Shown: positions 8,429-17,111, numbered from the stretch's first letter. The stretch: DNA of 64,000 nt from Streptomyces sp. NBC_01298 (GCF_035978755.1 NZ_CP108414.1:1-64000); one strand, 5' to 3'. Numbers and translations: made by a program. The notes: a model not told the origin generated them from the letters alone.

Positions 8429-8749
8429 TCACCCCACACCACCCCAGCGGCCCGTACCTCTCTGCATCCCGCCCCACCTGCTCACACTCGGCCGGCAGGC
8501 CGGGAGCGGGCTCCCCAGCGCCTCCGTGAGCCGGTCCGCCGCCATGGCGGCACCGGCCGGACCCCGCAGCGCCGCGCGCACCCGCTCCGCGTCAGCGGCC
8601 TCAACCACAGCCCGCGACCACAGCCCCGGTCCCGCGTCCTCGGCCGGGACCAGACCGGAGCCGGCCGCCCACCGCCACGCCGCGAGCGGCACCCGCAGTC
8701 GGCTTGCCGCCTGCCCCTCGTCGTACACCACACGCTTCCGCCTCGACAT
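8429..8749 (-). pseudogene. Truncated helix-turn-helix-like Streptomyces protein
   Basis: Starts MSRRKRVVYDEGQAASRLRV from the ATG at 8747-8749. From memory this resembles a widespread Streptomyces family of about 250 residues with repeated helix-turn-helix-like segments, in which ALRGPAGAAMAADRLTEALG is part of the second repeat. Similarity ends after about residue 83, and the tail (RPSVSRWGGMQRG) looks out of frame, so the C-terminal two thirds are missing. A DNA-binding role is inferred only from the family feel. Confidence 0.45.
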
Positions 8750-9079
8750 CGAAACGCACTCCCATCGCACATCAGCGGCCCGACGGTCGGGCTGCGCCGG
8801 AAATATGGCGAAAGATCCCGTTTGTTGTCAATAGCCGCGTTCTCAGGGCAAGTTGGGAGCGCACTGCACAAGTCGCCTACGCGTACGTGAGGGCCGGATT
8901 CACTCCTGCGGGGGACACGAAGCAGAGGCCGCCACCCATCGAAGCCGGCGCATTCACCGGTGATTCGATCCGCCGTGCGGACCGCCCTGCCCCGGGCGCC
9001 TTCGGGCGCCCTTCGACCATCCGGGGGCATAGCGGGGCCGGTGAGGCGCGGGTGGTTGGGGGTGCGGGAGCGTGAGCTC
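8750..9079. other. Intergenic, no gene seen
   Basis: Between the truncated helix-turn-helix-like gene and the second lipoprotein copy. No start signal or coherent frame was found. Confidence 0.35.
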
Positions 9080-9603
9080 ATGCGCCGCTGGTCCTTGCCC
9101 CTGCTCCTCGCGTGCTGCTCGCGGCCCCGGGGTGCGTCACCGTCCACTCCGCCCCCGGCCTGGCCGCGAAGGCCTCCCCGGCCCCCGTGGCGGCCGACGA
9201 CAAACCCCCGGGCCCCGCCCGGCCCGGACAGCGCGACGTCCGGCCGGCGCTGCCGCTCTCCCCCCTGCCCGGCGCCCGCCCCGCAGCCGAGCCCGCACGC
9301 CGCGCCCCCGCAGCCGCTCCGGACCGGCAGAGCGCAGCCGTTCCCCGCCGAACCAGCCCAGGGTCCCACCGGCCGCACAGGGCGACCGCCCCGCACCGGG
9401 CCGCACCGTCCAAGGCCGCCGCGAAGGCCAGGAGCAAGGACACGGCGAGGGCGAAGCCCGGCGTACGTACGCCCGCCCCACGCCGCCCCGGTCAGCCCGC
9501 ACCCGGTGTGCGGGCCGGGGACATGACCGCCCTGTGCCGCTCCCCGCACGGCATGAACAGCCCGGCCATCACCACCTTGTGCCGGGACACCTACGGCCGG
9601 TGA
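9080..9603 (+). CDS. Small lipoprotein, copy 2, probable 1-nt shift in the signal
   Basis: The ATG at 9080 begins MRRWSLPLLLA and then goes out of frame. One base restored near 9109 gives AVLLAAPGCVTV with a lipobox, continuing through a Pro/Ala/Arg-rich linker to the C-terminal segment DMTALCRSPHGMNSPAITTL and stop at 9603. The C-terminal Cys-containing segment looks like the functional part. A GTG at 9109 would start the long frame directly but leaves too short a signal. So this is either a frameshifted gene or a sequencing error. Small lipoproteins of this kind often lie near Streptomyces transfer genes. Confidence 0.5.
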
Positions 9604-9632
9604 CCCGCCGCCCGGAGCACTCGCAAAGTAAA

Positions 9633-9648
9633 TCGAACACGTGTTTTA
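9633..9648 (+). promoter_or_regulatory. Possible LexA (SOS) box
   Basis: tcgaacacgtgtttta resembles the actinobacterial LexA box (CGAAC-N4-GTTCG), with a perfect left half and a degenerate right half. It ends 8 nt before the GTG of the next gene, so it would overlap that promoter. Confidence 0.4.
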
Positions 9649-9655
9649 GTTAGGG

Positions 9656-9907
9656 GTGACACCGCACCATTTCCCAGCCGATCTCCTCGCCCTCCAACAG
9701 GCCCGGGAGCAGACCTACGCCCAGCTCGCGCACACCCCCGCCGGGGCCGGCACGGCCGCGCTGCGGCGCGCCCTGGTCCTCCTGGACCTCAGCCTCGCCA
9801 CCCACCCCTACTGGACCTCGCCCGCCCAATGGCGGAACGGTGCCGCCGAACTGCGCCGCACCGCCCGCACCCCCACCCCCAGCCCCACGGCACGGAGCGC
9901 AGCATGA
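9656..9907 (+). CDS. Small conserved Streptomyces protein, possible SOS control
   Basis: 83 residues from the GTG at 9656. The sequence (PADLLALQQAREQTYAQLA, then LDLSLATHPYWTSP) looks like a short helical family common in Streptomyces plasmids and arms; no enzymatic motif is visible. The C-terminal 15 residues are Thr/Pro-rich. A LexA-like box sits immediately upstream and the spacing leaves little or no leader, so the transcript may be nearly leaderless. Function unknown. Confidence 0.6.
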   Translation: MTPHHFPADLLALQQAREQTYAQLAHTPAGAGTAALRRALVLLDLSLATHPYWTSPAQWRNGAAELRRTARTPTPSPTARSAA

Positions 9908-10172
9908 GCGAGCAGACCTCCGACACAACCCGCCCGCGCCCCGCACTGGTCACCTGGGCACCCAATCAATCCGGACCATGCACAAAATGGCCTGTTAACT
10001 GCACTAACGGTGCTCACGCCCCGTCGCCGTGATTTGGGGTCGGGCGGCGGTCAGACCCCGGGAAGCGGATCGGCGCGTCGGAACCCCGGGAATCGTTGGG
10101 AGGGGGCGAACTACGCCTGGCTATGCGACAGTTCATGATGCCGTGTCCCTGGTGCTGGGAGAAAGGCATGAT

Positions 10173-10490
10173 GTGGCTGACGAGTTGGAGAGCGAGTGGC
10201 TGACGGCGCGCCAGGTGAGCGCGTTATGGCCGGGCGTCGGTGCTGGCTCGGTGTATGTAAATGCGCTGGCCCATGGAGTGCGGGTCCATACGGAGAGCTG
10301 GATGACCACTACCGGGTCCGCCGGTAAGGAGTGGTATCACGCCGGCGACGTGCGCCGAGTGGCCCCGCAGATAGCAGCCCAGCCACCCCTCAAGGACTCC
10401 CAGCTACCGTGCTGTCTGGTGCTGATCGTTCTGGCAGCGGCACCGCTCGTGTGGCTGGCGATACAAATAGAAAGCGCAGGCGGGTGGTGA
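10173..10490 (+). CDS. Small protein with C-terminal membrane anchor
   Basis: 105 residues if started at the GTG at 10173, which has gggagaaagg 6 nt upstream; the frame is open for 48 more codons before that. The first 70 residues (ESEWLTARQVSALWPGVGAG) look like a small excisionase or MerR-like helix-turn-helix with a following wing. A C-terminal hydrophobic helix (CCLVLIVLAAAPLVWLAI) would anchor it in the membrane with a 7-residue outer tail. A DNA-binding domain tied to the membrane would be unusual; the fold is a guess. Confidence 0.5.
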   Translation: MADELESEWLTARQVSALWPGVGAGSVYVNALAHGVRVHTESWMTTTGSAGKEWYHAGDVRRVAPQIAAQPPLKDSQLPCCLVLIVLAAAPLVWLAIQIESAGGW

Positions 10491-10825
10491 AGGTCAAGTG
10501 TGTGGCTGCGCGGCCGGCCAGCCGCGGGATGCTGGGGTGTCAACTGCATCATCTCTGGCTCGTTGGGCAGGGCGTTTCCGAGCCTCAAGGAGAGGCCGAT
10601 CAGATGCCTACACGCTCGGGTACGGCGTCCGCACGTCCGTAGCCGAGCACCTGGGTGAGGACTTGAAGGTCTTCGGCCGGCGCTTCGATGACGGCGCCGA
10701 TCTCGCTGTCGGTGCAGAGAAGCCACAAAACGACATGCCGTTACGGGATCGGGGCGTCTCCGTTTTCTCTCGGGGTGTATCAGCTGTGGTGTGACGTGGG
10801 GTGAGGTGGGATCGTTTGCTCCTAG
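10491..10825. other. Intergenic, possible minus-strand gene fragment
   Basis: The minus strand at about 10601-10740 reads LLCTDSEIGAVIEAPAEDLQ, a coherent stretch ending in a stop. No start or remaining gene was found, so this may be the tail of a lost gene. The IS element begins at 10826. Confidence 0.3.
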
Positions 10826-10878
10826 GGGCTGTCCGATGGGTCGTGTGACGCTCCTGCCGGGAACTCGTTCCGTGGGAC

Positions 10879-11763
10879 ATGGGCCGGGGAGATCTTTCGG
10901 ATGAAGAGTGGGCTCGGCTGGAGCCACACTTGCCGACGAATCGTGGGCGGGGTGGACGCTGGCAATGCCACCGTCGGGTGATCAACGGGATTCTCTTCCG
11001 GCAGCGGACCGGCCTCCCCTGGCGGGACCTGCCTCCCTGCTTCGGTAGTTGGAAGACGGTCCACGACCGTCATCGCCGGTGGTCGGCGGACGGCACGTGG
11101 GAGAGAATCCTGCGGGCCGTCCAGGCCGACGCCGATGCCGAGGGCCGGATCGACTGGAGCATGGTCAGCGTCGATTCCACGACCTGCCGCGCTCATCAGC
11201 ACGCGGCCGGCGCCTCCACCCGTGCCCCGAAGATCCTGGGGCGGCGCAGGAGCCCGGCACGTCACCGTCCCGATGAGGCCCTGGGACGCTCGCGAGGCGG
11301 GCTCACAAGCAAGATCCACTTTGCCGGGGAAGGCGGGTGCCGCCCGCTTGGGTTTGTCATCACCCCCGGTCAGTGGGGTGACGCACCGCAGATGATTCCC
11401 GTCCTGGAAGAGATCCGCGTGCCCCGGCAGGCTGGTGGACGACCGCGCACGCGGCCCGACCATGTCGGTGGCGATAAGGCGTACTCGTCACGCCGCAACC
11501 GGCGTCACCTGCGCAGACGCCAGATCAAGCACACGATCCCCGAGCCGAGAGACCAGCGGGCCAACCGCCAGCGCCGCGGAAACCAAGGCGGCCGACCTAC
11601 GGGGTTCGACAAGGCGATCTACCGCCGCCGCAACGAAGTCGAGCGGACCATCAACCGGCTCAAGAACTTCCGCGCCGTCGCCACGCGCTTCGACAAACGG
11701 GCGTACGTCTTCCACGGAACGGTCACCGTGGCGGCGATCCGCCTATGGCTCCGTCCGGAGTGA
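10879..11763 (+). CDS. IS5-family DDE transposase
   Basis: 294 residues, complete. The N-terminal helix-turn-helix region (LSDEEWARLEPHLP) is followed by an RNase H-like catalytic domain. The likely DDE residues are in MVSVDSTTCRAHQ, HVGGDKAYSSRRNRR and YRRRNEVERTINRLKNF, the last fitting the Y-R-E-K signature of IS4/IS5-type enzymes. No frameshift is visible, so the enzyme could be active. The ATG at 10879 is 53 bp inside the left terminal repeat. It catalyses cut-and-paste movement of the element. Confidence 0.92.
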   Translation: MGRGDLSDEEWARLEPHLPTNRGRGGRWQCHRRVINGILFRQRTGLPWRDLPPCFGSWKTVHDRHRRWSADGTWERILRAVQADADAEGRIDWSMVSVDSTTCRAHQHAAGASTRAPKILGRRRSPARHRPDEALGRSRGGLTSKIHFAGEGGCRPLGFVITPGQWGDAPQMIPVLEEIRVPRQAGGRPRTRPDHVGGDKAYSSRRNRRHLRRRQIKHTIPEPRDQRANRQRRGNQGGRPTGFDKAIYRRRNEVERTINRLKNFRAVATRFDKRAYVFHGTVTVAAIRLWLRPE

Positions 11764-11774
11764 AGTGCCCCGGC

Positions 11775-12161
11775 TCAGAGGTCCTTGGCACCCGGGTAGT
11801 GGTGGCGAAGTTCGCTGAGTACGCGCTCGTCGACAGCCCTGACGTCCCACACGGAGCTGTCGAATTCGGTCAGGACGAGCACCAGCTCGTCCCCGGCGAA
11901 CCCACGTGCTTTGGCATCGATCAGCTGGAGGAAGGGGGTCGTCAGCGACAACAGTGTCAACGTGTCCATGCCGGCGTCGGCGGACCGTCTCTCCATCTCG
12001 ACACAGCGAGGATCGACGATCTCGTCGAACTCGACGCGCCACGTCAGGTCCAGGCCGAAACTGCCGAGGCGAACCAGTAGCTCAGCCAGGGTCACGTAGT
12101 GCTTTCCGTGCCAGGCCGGAAACGTGATCCCCTTCATCCCCGCCTCTGTGTCGCGCGCCAT
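11775..12161 (-). CDS. Passenger gene inside the IS element, unknown
   Basis: 128 residues from the ATG at 12159-12161, which has aaggggg about 5 nt upstream; a second ATG is at 12137. The stop lies 11 nt from the transposase stop, tail to tail. The protein is acidic and soluble (VTLAELLVRLGSFGLDLTWR, then DELVLVLTEFDSSVWDVRAV). No family was recognised; size and composition are like the small immunity-type proteins common in Streptomyces arms. It lies wholly within the terminal repeats, so it would move with the transposase. Confidence 0.65.
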   Translation of the reverse strand: MARDTEAGMKGITFPAWHGKHYVTLAELLVRLGSFGLDLTWRVEFDEIVDPRCVEMERRSADAGMDTLTLLSLTTPFLQLIDAKARGFAGDELVLVLTEFDSSVWDVRAVDERVLSELRHHYPGAKDL

Positions 12162-12439
12162 GCGGCCCCCTTCGTTCCAGCGAACAGTAGGCCACGTCCC
12201 TGATCAGCTCATACGACCCATCGGACAGGCCCTAGGGCTCGTCCTCGGGGGCTGTGGCTCTGCGGCGGGTTGTAGCGTGCGCCTGCGCGTCCGCACAGGG
12301 CACCCCCTCACCCTTGCGTGGGACCTCGACCGCGAACTCGCCTTCACTCGCCCTGTATCGGAGCGGAGATCGAGATCGCCTGGCGCTCTGGAAGGCGGCC
12401 ATTGTTGCCGAGGTCCGGCAACGACTTTGAACTGTCCCT

Positions 12440-12856
12440 ATGCCAAGCTGCAGGCCATGGGGGTGGACATTCAAATTACTCGGCGGAATCGCGACCGCGC
12501 TGGGGGCCATGCTGTTCGTGCTGGCCGCGCTCACCTGGCTTCCTGGATCCTTGCCGCCGAGCGGGTTTGGGTGGCTGGTGCCAGTGATTTTCATACTGCT
12601 CTTCCCATACGGAGTTATGGCTTGGTGGGCCAGCCGGTACGGTCGGTGCCTCCGAGTCACCGTCTACCACGATGGCGGCTGGAACTACCCGAGCTTTGCA
12701 ACCTGTGCACGAAGGTGGATTAGGCGTGAAAAACCCCTTGGGGAACGACGGTATTCTGAGTCGCGCGATTCCCTGGATTTCGATCGCTATCGCAGCCGCC
12801 CTGGCGGCCGCAGCGTTCTCAGGCAACTCCTCCGTCACAGTCAAGACGGGGGGTAA
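12440..12856 (+). CDS. Small membrane protein, unknown
   Basis: 138 residues if started at the ATG at 12440. Two membrane helices are clear: residues about 16-34 (GIATALGAMLFVLAALTWL) and about 43-62 (FGWLVPVIFILLFPYGVMAW). The following RVTVYHDGGWNYPS looks structured; after about residue 95 the frame becomes Arg/Ser-rich and overlaps the start of the next gene, so the true end may be earlier and a frameshift possible. No good ribosome-binding site was seen. Function unknown. Confidence 0.4.
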   Translation: MPSCRPWGWTFKLLGGIATALGAMLFVLAALTWLPGSLPPSGFGWLVPVIFILLFPYGVMAWWASRYGRCLRVTVYHDGGWNYPSFATCARRWIRREKPLGERRYSESRDSLDFDRYRSRPGGRSVLRQLLRHSQDGG

Positions 12857-13064
12857 CGATTGCAGCGACGGCGATCATTGCTCGCTGCGCCTGCTTGATC
12901 ATCGATATGAGGAGAGTGGCTCGACGAGGCTGAGCAAAAAAGTCGCCGAGCTAATAACCTCATTTTTTCGTGACGGCCCGTCGATATTCGACGGGCCGTC
13001 TCGGCTAGACACTCCTCGCGCGGGTCGTCGGGGCGCATCACCGGCTGGAGCTGGTCTCGGCTAG
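12726..13064 (+). CDS. Small secreted or anchored hypothetical protein
   Basis: 112 residues from the GTG at 12726, preceded by aaggtgg. The N-terminal hydrophobic helix (AIPWISIAIAAALAAAAFSG) is a signal peptide or anchor; the next part (TGGNDCSDGDHCSLRL) has two cysteines. A perfect 13-bp hairpin at 12972-13000 lies inside the last third of the frame, just after aaaaaa and tttttt runs. The original stop was therefore probably near 12960, and the last 30 or so residues are read-through. Confidence 0.45.
   Translation: MKNPLGNDGILSRAIPWISIAIAAALAAAAFSGNSSVTVKTGGNDCSDGDHCSLRLLDHRYEESGSTRLSKKVAELITSFFRDGPSIFDGPSRLDTPRAGRRGASPAGAGLG
12972..13000 (+). terminator. Perfect 13-bp hairpin
   Basis: gacggcccgtcga pairs with tcgacgggccgtc around tat, following a T-run at about 12963-12968. 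It lies within the 3' end of the annotated frame of the preceding gene. Confidence 0.65.
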
Positions 13065-13450
13065 CGCCGCGGCCATCTCCTGGCAGGTCAGCGACCCATG
13101 GCCGAGACGGCGCCGGCGCCGGTCGGCCAGGACCCGCAGGATGCGCTGGTAGTCCACCTGCATTGCCGACCAGGTCAGCCCCGCGCGCCACATTGGCACC
13201 ACCGATTGCGGCATCGTCGCTGCCTTTTGGGAGGCTCTTGCTACGGATCCGTATCCCGCATTCCCTCGATGGCATCGGGAGCGGCAACTCCATCACCGCC
13301 CGGGACCAGGACCTCGCCGCCCCGCGAGCGGGCAATGCCGCACCCCTTCCAGTCCTGCTCGGCCACGACCAGCTCGGCCTGGACACGGTCGGCCTCCTCC
13401 CGAGACTCCTCCACACGACGACGAGCGGCGAGATCCCACTGTTCAAGCAA
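13055..13450 (-). pseudogene. Degraded IS-associated protein remnant
   Basis: The minus strand reads EESREEADRVQAELVVAEQD (near 13440-13360) in one frame, and later, in another, AGLTWSAMQVDYQRILRVLA and GSLTCQEMAAALAE (near 13190-13060). Together these resemble a helical Streptomyces protein often found beside insertion sequences, with a coiled coil followed by a small helix-turn-helix. At least one frameshift separates the parts, and the C-terminus is lost. Confidence 0.5.
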
Positions 13451-13756
13451 CCCAGAAACTGACGGTATTCGCGGCCTCCCGGAGAAGGACAGGCCACCGC
13501 TTTCACCGAATCAGCGCTCCTATGCCCGAACCAGCGGAAACACCTCGATCATGACCGGAATGAAGCAACCGAGGACAGTCTCGCTCGATCCAGTGATAGC
13601 GCCACAGACGTTGCACTCGTTAGCGTGGCCTTGTACTGGCGCTGAGCTGCATCGACTCGTACGCACCCGTCGTGCACCACAGGCCCTCCCCCAGAGAACC
13701 CGCTGTGCGTGGCCTGCCGTGAGCGGCGCCGCGTCCAGTACGGAAGCTGACCCCTG
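13451..13756. other. No supported gene
   Basis: Frames are short and mutually inconsistent. A minus frame containing HANECNVCGAITGSSE has no recognised family. Confidence 0.3.
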
Positions 13757-14012
13757 ATGTCCCACCCCGGCCGCCTTACCCTGCCCCCGATCCGGGCCGT
13801 CCTGCCCGGCGGAACCGTCCAGGGGGGAGCTCGTGCGGCGATGGCAGACCGAGGCCGGGGAATGGATCTACGTCGTTGCCCTGAAAGCGTGGGGCAGCCG
13901 CACCGCGACCAAGAGCTCCACCAGCCCTCCCAACCGAGCCGACGGGCCACGCACTGGAACAGTCACGCCGGGCGGGCGAACGCTTTTGCTTCTGCTGACA
14001 AGTACGGGGTGA
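13757..14012 (+). pseudogene. Frameshifted hypothetical fragment
   Basis: Begins MSHPGRLTLPPIRAVLPGGT from the ATG at 13757, then continues in another frame as VRRWQTEAGEWIYVVALKAWG to a stop at 14010-14012. The wording looks like a common Streptomyces protein of about 130 residues. Here a frameshift near 13825 and loss of the C-terminus have broken it. Confidence 0.4.
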
Positions 14013-14047
14013 GGCCGTGACGTGCGCGGCTGAGGAGAGGTGGCTTG

Positions 14048-14614
14048 GTGGATACGGAGACGGACGACAGATTGTTGGGCCGCTCGGCAAGGGACGCCGG
14101 GGCGTTCGAAGTGCTGGTGGTCAGGATGTCGGGCGTACTGCACGGCTACCTGGTGCGCCGCGCGCCGGCCGCGGCCGATGATCTGCTCGCGGAGGTGTGG
14201 CTGCAGGCGTTCAGCAGCCGCAAGAGCTACGACCCTGCGTTGGGGACGGCCAGGACCTGGCTGTTCGGTGTGGCACGGAACGTGCTCGCCGCACACTGGC
14301 GCCGCATCGACCGGGATCAGCAGCTGCCCGCCGCGAACGAGCGGTCCAGCGACCCTTGGCACGCTGTCGACCAGCGGCTCGACGCTGCCGCCGTCGGACC
14401 GCTGCTGCGGAGCACGATGGCCGGACTTCCCCATGTCGAGCGGGAACTTCTGCTGCTCGTCGCCTGGGAGCAGCTCACCCCCACCGAGGCCGCCGCTGTG
14501 GTCGGCATACCGCCGGGCACCGCCCGGTCCCGGCTGCACCGGGCCCGGTCCCGGGTGCGGGCCGTCATGCAGCAGGTTGCGCACACCCGTCGTCTGACAG
14601 GAGATCTGGCATGA
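14048..14614 (+). CDS. ECF RNA polymerase sigma factor
   Basis: 188 residues. Region 2 covers about residues 18-85 (VLVVRMSGVLHGYLVRRA, DLLAEVWLQAFSSRKSY, TWLFGVARNVLAAHWR), and region 4 about 115-175 (LPHVERELLLLVAWEQLTP, TEAAAVVGIPPGTARSRLHR). The GTG at 14048 with gaggagagg 5-7 nt upstream is the best start; a TTG sits three bases earlier. The stop overlaps the next ATG by 4 nt, so the two genes are translationally coupled. It probably directs transcription of its own operon; no target promoter was identified. Confidence 0.9.
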   Translation: MDTETDDRLLGRSARDAGAFEVLVVRMSGVLHGYLVRRAPAAADDLLAEVWLQAFSSRKSYDPALGTARTWLFGVARNVLAAHWRRIDRDQQLPAANERSSDPWHAVDQRLDAAAVGPLLRSTMAGLPHVERELLLLVAWEQLTPTEAAAVVGIPPGTARSRLHRARSRVRAVMQQVAHTRRLTGDLA

Positions 14615-15579
14615 CCGAGCACGACGTACTCGACTTCCCCGGCGCGGACGGGGTACGGGCTGCAGGTGAGGTGGCTCCGCCGAGTGCGCGGGCGGTGGAA
14701 GCCGTTCTGACAGCGGTACGCGCAGCCGTCGCCGCGGAGGCCGCAGAGGTGGGGAGCTTGATGGAAGCCGTCCCGCTTCGGGCCGCTGTACGCCGCCGTC
14801 GCCTCCAGCGCCTGCTGGTGTCGGCCGCCGCCGTCGCGGTCATCGCCACCGGTATCGCCGTCTACCCGGTAGTCGGACACGGTCCCGGCGCGACCGCCAC
14901 GGCGGCCGACTTCCTGCGGGAGGTCGCGGCGACTGCGAACGAGCGCTCGCTGCCGCAGGCCCCGTACTGGAAGGTGCGCTCCCGGACGGAACCCTCCTCG
15001 CAGATCAGGACCTCCTGGATCGGGCGCAACCGCAGCGTCGGCCAGCACAGTGAGGGCGGCCCGGTGGTGGAGTCCCCCCCGCCGGAGGTCTACTCGTGGC
15101 GGATCGGCGATACCGGCCAGAAGGACATCACCTGGGATGAGCTGCACTCCCTGCCAACAGACGCACAGGAGCTCCGGGCCCGGCTGACAGATGACGGCGC
15201 GGTGGCGCCGGACCTCTTGTTCAACCAGGCTGTGAACCTGCTGTGCTCGGCACCGCTCGAACCGGCCGTACGCGGGGCGCTGTTCGAGGTACTCGCCGAC
15301 ACCCCCGGCATCACGCTCGTGGGACCGGTCAAGGACGCCGCCGGGCGTACCGGAACGGCCGTGGAAATGCGGAGCGACGACCGGTCCTGGAGGATGGTCC
15401 TCGACCCGGCGACCGGCATGCTCCTGGAGTACGGAATCTACGAACCCGCCGGGGCCGAAGGCGACCGTCTCGTGCAAAGCGACACCTACCTCTCGGCAGA
15501 GCCAGCGTGGAGCATCCCTCCCACCGTTTCCTGGCGAACCCAACTCACCAACCCCGTGCTCTCGCCCCCTCTCCCGTGA
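14611..15579 (+). CDS. CU044_5270-type protein, likely partner of the sigma factor
   Basis: 322 residues, starting with the ATG that overlaps the sigma factor stop. A cytoplasmic N-terminal part of about 70 residues is followed by one membrane helix (LLVSAAAVAVIATGIAVYPV, about 71-90) and a long extracytoplasmic domain containing PYWKVRSRTEPS and DPATGMLLEYGIYEPAG. This layout is that of CU044_5270-family proteins, which accompany ECF sigma factors and are thought to sense or restrain them. There is no zinc-binding HxxxCxxC motif, so it is not a ZAS anti-sigma factor. Confidence 0.8.
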   Translation: MTEHDVLDFPGADGVRAAGEVAPPSARAVEAVLTAVRAAVAAEAAEVGSLMEAVPLRAAVRRRRLQRLLVSAAAVAVIATGIAVYPVVGHGPGATATAADFLREVAATANERSLPQAPYWKVRSRTEPSSQIRTSWIGRNRSVGQHSEGGPVVESPPPEVYSWRIGDTGQKDITWDELHSLPTDAQELRARLTDDGAVAPDLLFNQAVNLLCSAPLEPAVRGALFEVLADTPGITLVGPVKDAAGRTGTAVEMRSDDRSWRMVLDPATGMLLEYGIYEPAGAEGDRLVQSDTYLSAEPAWSIPPTVSWRTQLTNPVLSPPLP

Positions 15580-15696
15580 AACAGCCCGACCTGCCTGGAC
15601 AGCGGTGTTCGCTCGTGGCGACGGCTCGGCGGTCCGGCGCTCCCTGAACAAGTCCTCGGTCACCGAGCGTCGTGCGGCCTCGCCTTCCTGGACTTC

Positions 15697-15728
15697 CCGC
15701 GGCTCTACGTCAAGAAGTAGAGCCGCGG
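15697..15728. terminator. Bidirectional hairpin between convergent genes
   Basis: Perfect 12-bp arms 15697-15708 and 15717-15728 around gtcaagaa. It lies between the sigma-partner gene and the minus-strand gene that ends at 15710, overlapping the last codons of the latter. Confidence 0.7.
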
Positions 15729-16081
15729 AAGTGCTGGGCCCGTACCGAGGGGCTGGCCGACGTCGGCAGGCCAGCTGGACGGAAGCGTTCGACGAAGTCT
15801 GTGAAGTCGGTCCGCAGAGAAGGAGAGTCGGACGGCTTCAGCCGGATCTGCTGGCGGCTGTCTGCCCACCAGATCTCGAAATCGGCAATCGTGCCCTCCG
15901 CTGGCCAGTCTTCGCCCTCACTCGGCAGCAGCAGAACGTCGACAAAACCTCCCACGCACAGGCCGATGTCCACGAAGATCCCGATCGCACCGGGCCGGGG
16001 AACCTTCACCACGGTGCCCTCGAAGCCCTGCCCGAAGCGCAGGTCCCTCCGAGTCCGAGCCCACTCGACATCTGTCACCAC
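15710..16081 (-). CDS. S1-like-domain hypothetical protein
   Basis: 123 residues from the ATG at 16079-16081. Residues 17-50 (GFEGTVVKVPRPGAIGIFVD then IGLCVGGFVDVLLLP) have the beta-strand pattern of an S1/OB nucleic-acid-binding fold: a Gly-x-Val start, then GIFVDIG in the position of the S1 GxFVDxG motif. The remainder (ADFEIWWADSRQQIRLKP) completes the barrel. The last 15 residues are Ser/Arg-rich and overlap the hairpin, so the true C-terminus may be near RFRPAG. It may bind RNA; no partner gene is adjacent. Confidence 0.65.
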   Translation of the reverse strand: MVTDVEWARTRRDLRFGQGFEGTVVKVPRPGAIGIFVDIGLCVGGFVDVLLLPSEGEDWPAEGTIADFEIWWADSRQQIRLKPSDSPSLRTDFTDFVERFRPAGLPTSASPSVRAQHFRGSTS

Positions 16082-16298
16082 GAACAGATCGTCTCACCTT
16101 CGTCCCTCTGCCTCAGCGGCACGTCACCGCCGTCATTCCTCCTGGAGGCGGACCGGATTGCGGACGAGTCGTGGACGCCACGACGCCACAACCTCGCCGC
16201 CGACCCGGTAATGGACTCCGGCCTGCGGATCGAGGTAGCCGGTCCTCTTCGCGACCCATGACAGCCGTCGGTGACCATTGGCAGGAACCGGTCTCCGA

Positions 16299-16720
16299 TC
16301 ACACGGCGGCGCCCCAGCCGCCCGGGGTCAGTGGGTCCAAAGTGGGGTTTGCATTGATCCAGACTTGGTAGGACGCCCTGGCGTATTCGCGAGGCGCAAG
16401 CACGTCCCCGGCCTCCGGCGGGGCGATGAACGCGTCATCGAGGGCCAAGAGCGCGACCGCGGTGAAGCTCGCGTCGTCCAGATCAGGCGGCATCCCGGTC
16501 AGCAGCACCACCCGGTCCGCGACCACCGCGCGGTGCAGGCGGTAAGACCGCTCCTCCTCCGCCGTGACGCCGCCCTGGTGCGCGAGCACTGTTCCTCGTC
16601 GAGCCCGAGGCGGGTGGCGGCTGCACGGTGTCGAGTTGGGCCGCGGTGCCGCAGGCCGTCCAGTAGCCGACCCACTCGGCCACCGCCTCGCGCCGGCGGT
16701 CCGATCGCACTGCTGCAACC
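16299..16720 (-). pseudogene. Hypothetical gene with frameshift
   Basis: The C-terminal part is coherent in one frame (AEEERSYRLHRAVVADRVVL, ALLALDDAFIAPPEAGD, YQVWINANPTLDPLTPGGW). The N-terminal part (RREAVAEWVGYWTACGTAA) is coherent only in another frame. The two join near 16590. Together they give a soluble protein of about 135 residues. Family not recognised. Confidence 0.4.
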
Positions 16721-16739
16721 GGTTGGTGGGCTCCTGCAC

Positions 16740-17111
16740 AACACTGGGGCAATCGCGCCGATAGAGAACCTCAGATCTAATATCCCTATTCAGTAGATGT
16801 CCTGCGGAGTTCAGCTTCGTGGGTCGCGGAGACAGTGGTGAAGCAATTCGCTCCGAGGGTTTGCACTCTGGTCATCGGCAGCTGATGATCTCCTGGGCGG
16901 TAGCAAGGGGCGCGCTAAAGTTCAGGGTTCTCCCGGCTCGCCGCCTCCTTTCCACCATCACATCTGCGCCGTGTTGCGGGGTTGGGTGCCGATGCGCAGT
17001 TTCATGCCCTGAGATCCACGCACCGTGCGGCTGGCCTTGGCCGGGTCCCGGTGCCTACAACCGGACTCTCCGCTGTTTGCGGACGTCTCTCACTCGAAAG
17101 TCAGGACCTGT
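16740..17111. other. No gene seen
   Basis: A short A+T-richer stretch near 16770-16800 could be promoter DNA for the following secreted-protein remnant. No other structure was noted. Confidence 0.35.

Larger units (their letters stand above)
10826..12231 (+). mobile_element. IS5-family insertion sequence with passenger gene
   Basis: Terminal inverted repeats of 23 bp match at 21 positions: 10826-10848 (gggctgtccgatgggtcgtg...) and the complement of 12209-12231. A CTAG target duplication flanks both ends (10822-10825 and 12232-12235). CTAG is itself palindromic, so the exact border could lie a few bases outward. The 1406-bp element holds the transposase and, behind it on the opposite strand, an unrelated gene, which makes it longer than ordinary IS5-type elements with one gene of this size. 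Confidence 0.85.
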
